Assembly: GCA_032717465.1 (NCBI GenBank)
Contig: CM064681.1
Coordinates: 16,207,204-16,271,203, forward strand
Source of the DNA: Coenobita brevimanus
Lineage: Eukaryota; Arthropoda; Malacostraca; Decapoda; Coenobitidae
Reading direction: 5' to 3'
DNA: 64,000 bases
Shown here: positions 60,082 through 64,000 of the stretch, piece after piece
Position numbering within the stretch: position 1 is the first letter of the stretch
How the letters are laid out: every line of letters starts with the position of its first letter
Made by a program: the position numbers and the translations under genes
Notes under the pieces: model-generated
The model's input: only the letters and a program-made list of their open reading frames with translations
Databases searched by the model: none
Told to the model about the DNA's origin: nothing

Positions 60082-60955
60082 TGTTACGGAACAGAGAGAG
60101 ATAATGAACACTTCAAGTGAGAATACTAAAATCACTACTGTCCCACAAAGTTCCAAGTTCAAAACAAAAGACTTAGGTAAAATTACAAGTTAAAGTTTAA
60201 TGCTCAAACTAACATCTAAACATTCAGGACTCATAAGGATAATGTAATGGCAAAACAGGTTATATATATGGTTAATTACAATAGCCTCTATTAACACGAA
60301 TTTAGCAAGAGCAAATTTATCTAAGTCAGCCCTGATAAAATGAGAAAACCGGATAATGCTCAGTTTAAGCAAGATATAATATTACTACAGATACAAAATA
60401 TTACTAATACTGGCTGACAGTATGAAACCAATATGAATCATAAAAACTTTACCAGGCTTACGAATTAACACCTTAGGCTATACAGTAGAAGAAAAATCGT
60501 AATAACACTTATACTCAAATTATACAGCAGCTAGATGGCTGGAGACTTCCTGAGCACTCACAAAAATAATATTATACTGTACAGGGGAGGACAGAGATGT
60601 GAACAGAATGAGGAGTAGATCTAAGTGGCAACTAATGCAGAGACTGAGCTCATTATATAGGGGTCGGCAGAGCTTGATTCAACTTGTAAGAAGGATGCGC
60701 AAATGAAGGCATAGGGGACAAAGAGTTGACAATCCTGCTCTGAACAACAGAAAGAACGACTTACTCTACTATAAGGGGAGAAGGGGGGAGTGAGGTAGAA
60801 CATGCAAGCCTGGTCACTATGGAAGCCACGTGGCGAATCGTGAACAAACATGCAGCATACTGTACATTAGGATCATACAAAGGATGATGCAATCATGAAC
60901 AAAACTGTATCATAAGTTAGAATTATACAAGGGATGATGAAATTATAGGCTATGT

Positions 60956-60959
<4 letters not shown>
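60082..60959 (-). repeat. LTR 6 (outer; 5' LTR of unit E)
   Basis: 878 bp, the longest LTR. It keeps the segments missing from inner LTRs that LTR 1 also has (TATGAAACC, AGTAG, GGTAAAATTAC, AATGCTCAG, GAACACTTC). It is therefore the likely original 5' LTR of the insertion. It ends exactly at the right-hand (AT)n tract. Confidence 0.93.
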
Positions 60960-61007
<48 letters not shown>

Positions 61008-61014
61008 TTATACA

Positions 61015-61067
<53 letters not shown>
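60960..61067. repeat. (AT)n tract, right flank of the LTR array
   Basis: AT runs broken by CTTATACATATATG. It begins directly at the outer LTR end and leads into the dispersed 2-kb repeat. Confidence 0.95.
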
Positions 61068-61071
<4 letters not shown>

Positions 61072-61159
61072 TTATATTTTTCCTCCTTCCCCCAAGGTTC
61101 CCCCAACACATGATTCTATCTCTTAACGAGCACTCGTGACACATATCACTAACATTTTA

Positions 61160-62090
61160 TTATAACTCATAAATATTCAACAATTGTTTTAGCAAGGTAC
61201 AGTGCCTGTCCACTAATGTCCGTTGTTGCCCGGCGTCCTTATGTCATCTGCACACCTGCCACTAAGGTATCACTAATAGATGCTACGCACCCACAATATC
61301 CCACAACGAACACTCGTGATACATATCACAATCATTTTATATAAATCATAAATAATCAACAAATATCTTAGCAAGTTAAAGTACCCGTTCCATGATGCAC
61401 GTGGTTGCCAGGCATCCTTATGTCCTCACACACCTGCCACTAAGGTATCGCTAACCTACATTACGCACCCACAAAATCCTTCACGAACACTGCACATTTC
61501 ATGTTCATTGTACATGAAGTATAAGTTCTCACTAAATGTCTTAGCAAGTGACAGTACCTGTTCAATGACATCCGTGGTTGCTATATCGCCTTACGTCCCC
61601 GCACACCTGCCACTAAGGTATTGCTGACCTACGCTACGCACCCACAGAATTCCTTCACGAACACTTGCTGCACATTTCATATGAACACTTGCTGCACATT
61701 TCATGTTCACTGTACATAAAGTATAAGTTTTCACTAAATATCTTAGCAATTTACACTACCTGTTCAATGATGTCCGTCATTGGTTCCTAGGCGTCCTTAC
61801 GTCCCCGCACACCTACTGCTAGGTATCGCTAACCTACGCTATGCACCCACAAAATTCCTTCACGAACACTCGCTGCACATTTCACATTCATTATGCATAA
61901 AGTATAAGTTCTCACTAAATATCTTAGCAAGTTACAGTACCTGTTCAATGACATCCGTGGTTGCTAGGCGTCTTTATGTCCCCGCATGCCTGGTGCTAAG
62001 GTATCGTTAACATACGCTACGCACCCTAAATCATCCCTTCATGAACACTTGCAGCTCAGTTCACGTACACTTCACTTTAAATCATACGCA
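61160..62090. repeat. ~175-200-bp tandem repeat, five units
   Basis: Units start near 61168, 61342, 61517, 61718 and 61899, each with ATNTCTTAGCAA and CACCCACA landmarks. A short local duplication of AACACTTGCTGCACATTTCAT occurs near 61660-61700. Confidence 0.8.
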
Positions 62091-63190
62091 AATACATGAC
62101 TACAACAATGATTCCACCCCTACCCCCAGAGTTATTTACGTTCCTTATTACAGTACAATGTGACCTTGATGCAACACCTTCGCCTCGAGATTTACAACGC
62201 ACCAGTATATTGGCACACACCACACTCCTTCACAAACACTTGCAGCATGTTGGCCTTATATTTCACACAAATTCATACGCATATACAATATCACTATCAC
62301 ATTCCATCCCCAAACACCTCCAATAATCCCTTCCCAACTATGGCGTACAGGTAATGCCTGTCCCATTCTACACTATGGCTATGGCGTATGTAACGCATGC
62401 TAGTTCCAACATATCACAAAGCCAGCCTTTACAGCTTTCACACACTCTACAGTTTAGGCACTGGCTTCTCTACTCACATCATACGGGCCAGGGGAGGTAG
62501 AGTGGCGAAACCTCGCTACAGTGAACACGCGTCTTGCCGCTAGGCCTAATGACTGATAATGGGCACTACTTCTTCTCAAGATATATATCTATGTTTCATT
62601 GACAAAGTCACTTCAAAATATGCTCAGAAATAATATATTATCACACTGAGTCTATAGGGGCTTCGACTCGGGTGGGAGGGGGAGAATTATGGTGATTTAA
62701 CCCGTTGGGTGCGGTATTTAATTGAAAGGGACCCTTTGCCTGTGCAGCTATCTCGCCAAAACTCAACTCTTACAAAACAACATGAAATATATATCAGTTT
62801 ACTCGCCATATATCTGTGTATCCTCTGGCAAACATTTTTTTTTTTTTTTTTTCTAAAACGCCGTGGTAATGGCGAAGTTGTGAACGGAAGTTAGAGAAGT
62901 TGGTGACATAAAGCATCCTATATTTACCGAGTGTGAGGGAAAATGAAGCTTCAGAGCGGACCCTAAAGTAAACTGAATACGCCGATTCAAATGTAAACCA
63001 CATCGGGAAATGGGTGTACTGATAAAGTAGGTGGCTGATGTGGACCATGGAAAATAAGAACAATATGTGGATATGGATATGGCATGGATATGAATGATAG
63101 GGTGATGTTCAAGTCACACTAACACATCGACATATCTGTACACCTGATAATAGCTCGCTAAAATGCCCTGGTATGTTCACAAGATAGCTA

Positions 63191-63721
63191 TAGTCAAACC
63201 AGAATATGATGAGCTCTGGGGTGGATAGGTGGATTAAGTAAAGTGCTGCCACATCTTTACCAAAACAAAACCACCCGGCATCCAACGTTTTCTATAATAT
63301 TTTGAATGGGATAATTCCGCCAAAAATATGCTACCGTCCTTTTGTTACGTTTAGTCTTTTTGGTTCCATTAAGGCTATTATCGGCTATTATTGTATAAAA
63401 ATACAAGCTATAAACAGTCCATGGTGGGTGTTACATGAGTGGCCGTGACTGACCCAAACACGCAGGTCACCGGAAACGTTGCAGCGTGGTCTAAACAACG
63501 TTGTCACATGTTGTATAGAGTCGTTGTTTATATTCTTATAAAGAAAATAAATCGTTACTATGAATTTTTTTTATAATATATTATATATGGGGTATTTCAA
63601 GCTAATATAAAGTTGTTGATATCTTAACATTCGACAATGTAAAGTTGAAGGTTTAAATGTTTGGCATATGCGCTTTTCTTACCTGCCCCACCTCAGAGCT
63701 CATCATATTCTGGTTTGACTA
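63191..63721. mobile_element. TA-flanked MITE with 34-bp terminal inverted repeats
   Basis: Both ends read TAGTCAAACCAGAATATGAT followed by GAGCTCTG; after one mismatch the match goes on through GGTGG. It is flanked by TA (63189-63190, 63722-63723). The matching point in the other repeat copy (about 21358) has no insert. It is 531 bp with no ORF, consistent with a Tc1/mariner-type MITE. Confidence 0.92.
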
Positions 63722-63760
63722 TAGCTAGTGACACTAAGAATTTGTCGTGTGTGTGTGTGT

Positions 63761-64000
63761 AATTCACCGGGTCGGTCAGGATCACGTGATGGTTTTGTGA
63801 TCATCGGCATTTTACCCTCCAGGAAGAGAGCTGAGAGCTCATATAGTCCGATCTAAGGGCAAAGCCTTGACCTTCACACACGCACACACCCATCCTCTTG
63901 CTCAAGGAGGACAGTGACCACCCGCTTTGTCAGTGAAACTTTTTCGCATCCCGAGCAAGGCGCGAACCCCCGTCTTAGCAGATGCTAGGCGAGAGCGTTA
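63761..64000 (-). mobile_element. tRNA-derived SINE, cut by the window end
   Basis: On the minus strand the right edge reads TAACGCTCTCGCCT, then GGGGGTTCGCGCC, a tRNA D/anticodon-arm-like part and a B-box. The body runs left to ATTCACCGGG, with an (AC)n tail at 63742-63760. The A-box side lies beyond the window. Confidence 0.65.

Larger units (their letters stand above)
30968..60959 (-). mobile_element. Tandem array of five Gmr1-like Ty3/Gypsy retrotransposon units sharing six LTRs
   Basis: Six near-identical LTRs alternate with five internal regions, all on the minus strand. LTR starts are 5636, 5687, 5684, 5686 and 6421 bases apart; the last is longer because of a 760-bp insertion. Each internal region codes gag, protease, integrase, RT and RNase H in that order. 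The outermost ends are TGTTAC and GTAACA, and both flanks are (AT)n, with ATAT on each side as a possible 4-bp target duplication. The block looks like a single insertion site that later expanded. Confidence 0.93.
61070..63760. repeat. Dispersed ~2 kb repeat, copy 2 (interrupted by a MITE)
   Basis: Same order and orientation as 19476-21408: CCCCAAGGTTCCC, tandem-repeat block, TAACGCATGCTAGTTCCAA, GGTGATTTAACCCGTTGG, the T-run near 62827, CACTAAGAATTT and a (GT)n end. It differs by many substitutions, one more tandem unit and the 531-bp MITE. Confidence 0.85.

Overview
This window looks like repeat-dominated intergenic DNA from an arthropod, most likely a decapod crustacean. The reasons are long (AT)n/(TATC)n/(GT)n microsatellites, RTE-like and Jockey/CR1-like LINEs, a GIY-YIG Penelope element, mariner and piggyBac relics, a 5S rRNA-derived SINE and tRNA-derived SINEs. 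I found no intact host gene, no functional tRNA or rRNA gene and no CRISPR. The host assignment is inference.

Layout. 1-7.7 kb: a truncated SINE with 12-bp target duplications, a mariner relic, a Penelope-like element (RT plus GIY-YIG) and, directly downstream on the same strand, a broken Y-box-type cold-shock-domain ORF. 7.7-19 kb: nested elements. These are a deleted mariner with both terminal repeats, an RTE-like LINE split by a 5S-derived SINE, two Jockey/CR1-type LINEs (one split by another LINE), and a piggyBac transposase pseudogene that keeps all three catalytic Asp positions. 19.5-21.4 kb and 61.1-63.8 kb: two direct copies of a ~2 kb segment with internal ~175-bp tandem repeats (four units versus five). 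A TA-flanked MITE sits only in the second copy. 21-31 kb: LINE 3' ends, SINEs, an HTH transposase-like fragment, microsatellites and a TTAA-type MITE.

30,968-60,959 (30 kb) is the centrepiece: a head-to-tail array of five Ty3/Gypsy-type LTR retrotransposon units on the minus strand. They share six LTRs (LTR-int-LTR-int-...-LTR), and the whole array sits as one block inside an (AT)n tract. Each unit encodes gag (SCAN-like capsid region and CCHC knuckle), protease, integrase, then reverse transcriptase and RNase H. Integrase before RT is the Copia-like order known in the Gmr1 group of Ty3/Gypsy. I see no envelope gene.

All five units carry the same two in-frame stop codons in pol, and four share a third. 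The progenitor was therefore probably already defective, and the array probably grew by DNA-level events (unequal exchange between LTRs, circle integration, gene conversion). The outer units and outer LTRs are the most divergent and the inner ones nearly identical, as in a satellite array. Three scattered variants occur in all pairwise combinations among units B-E, which points to exchange between units. A 760-bp TTAA-flanked element later inserted into the last unit.

Most frameshifts in the array are one- or two-base homopolymer contractions and may be consensus errors. The shared stops are substitutions and are more likely real.
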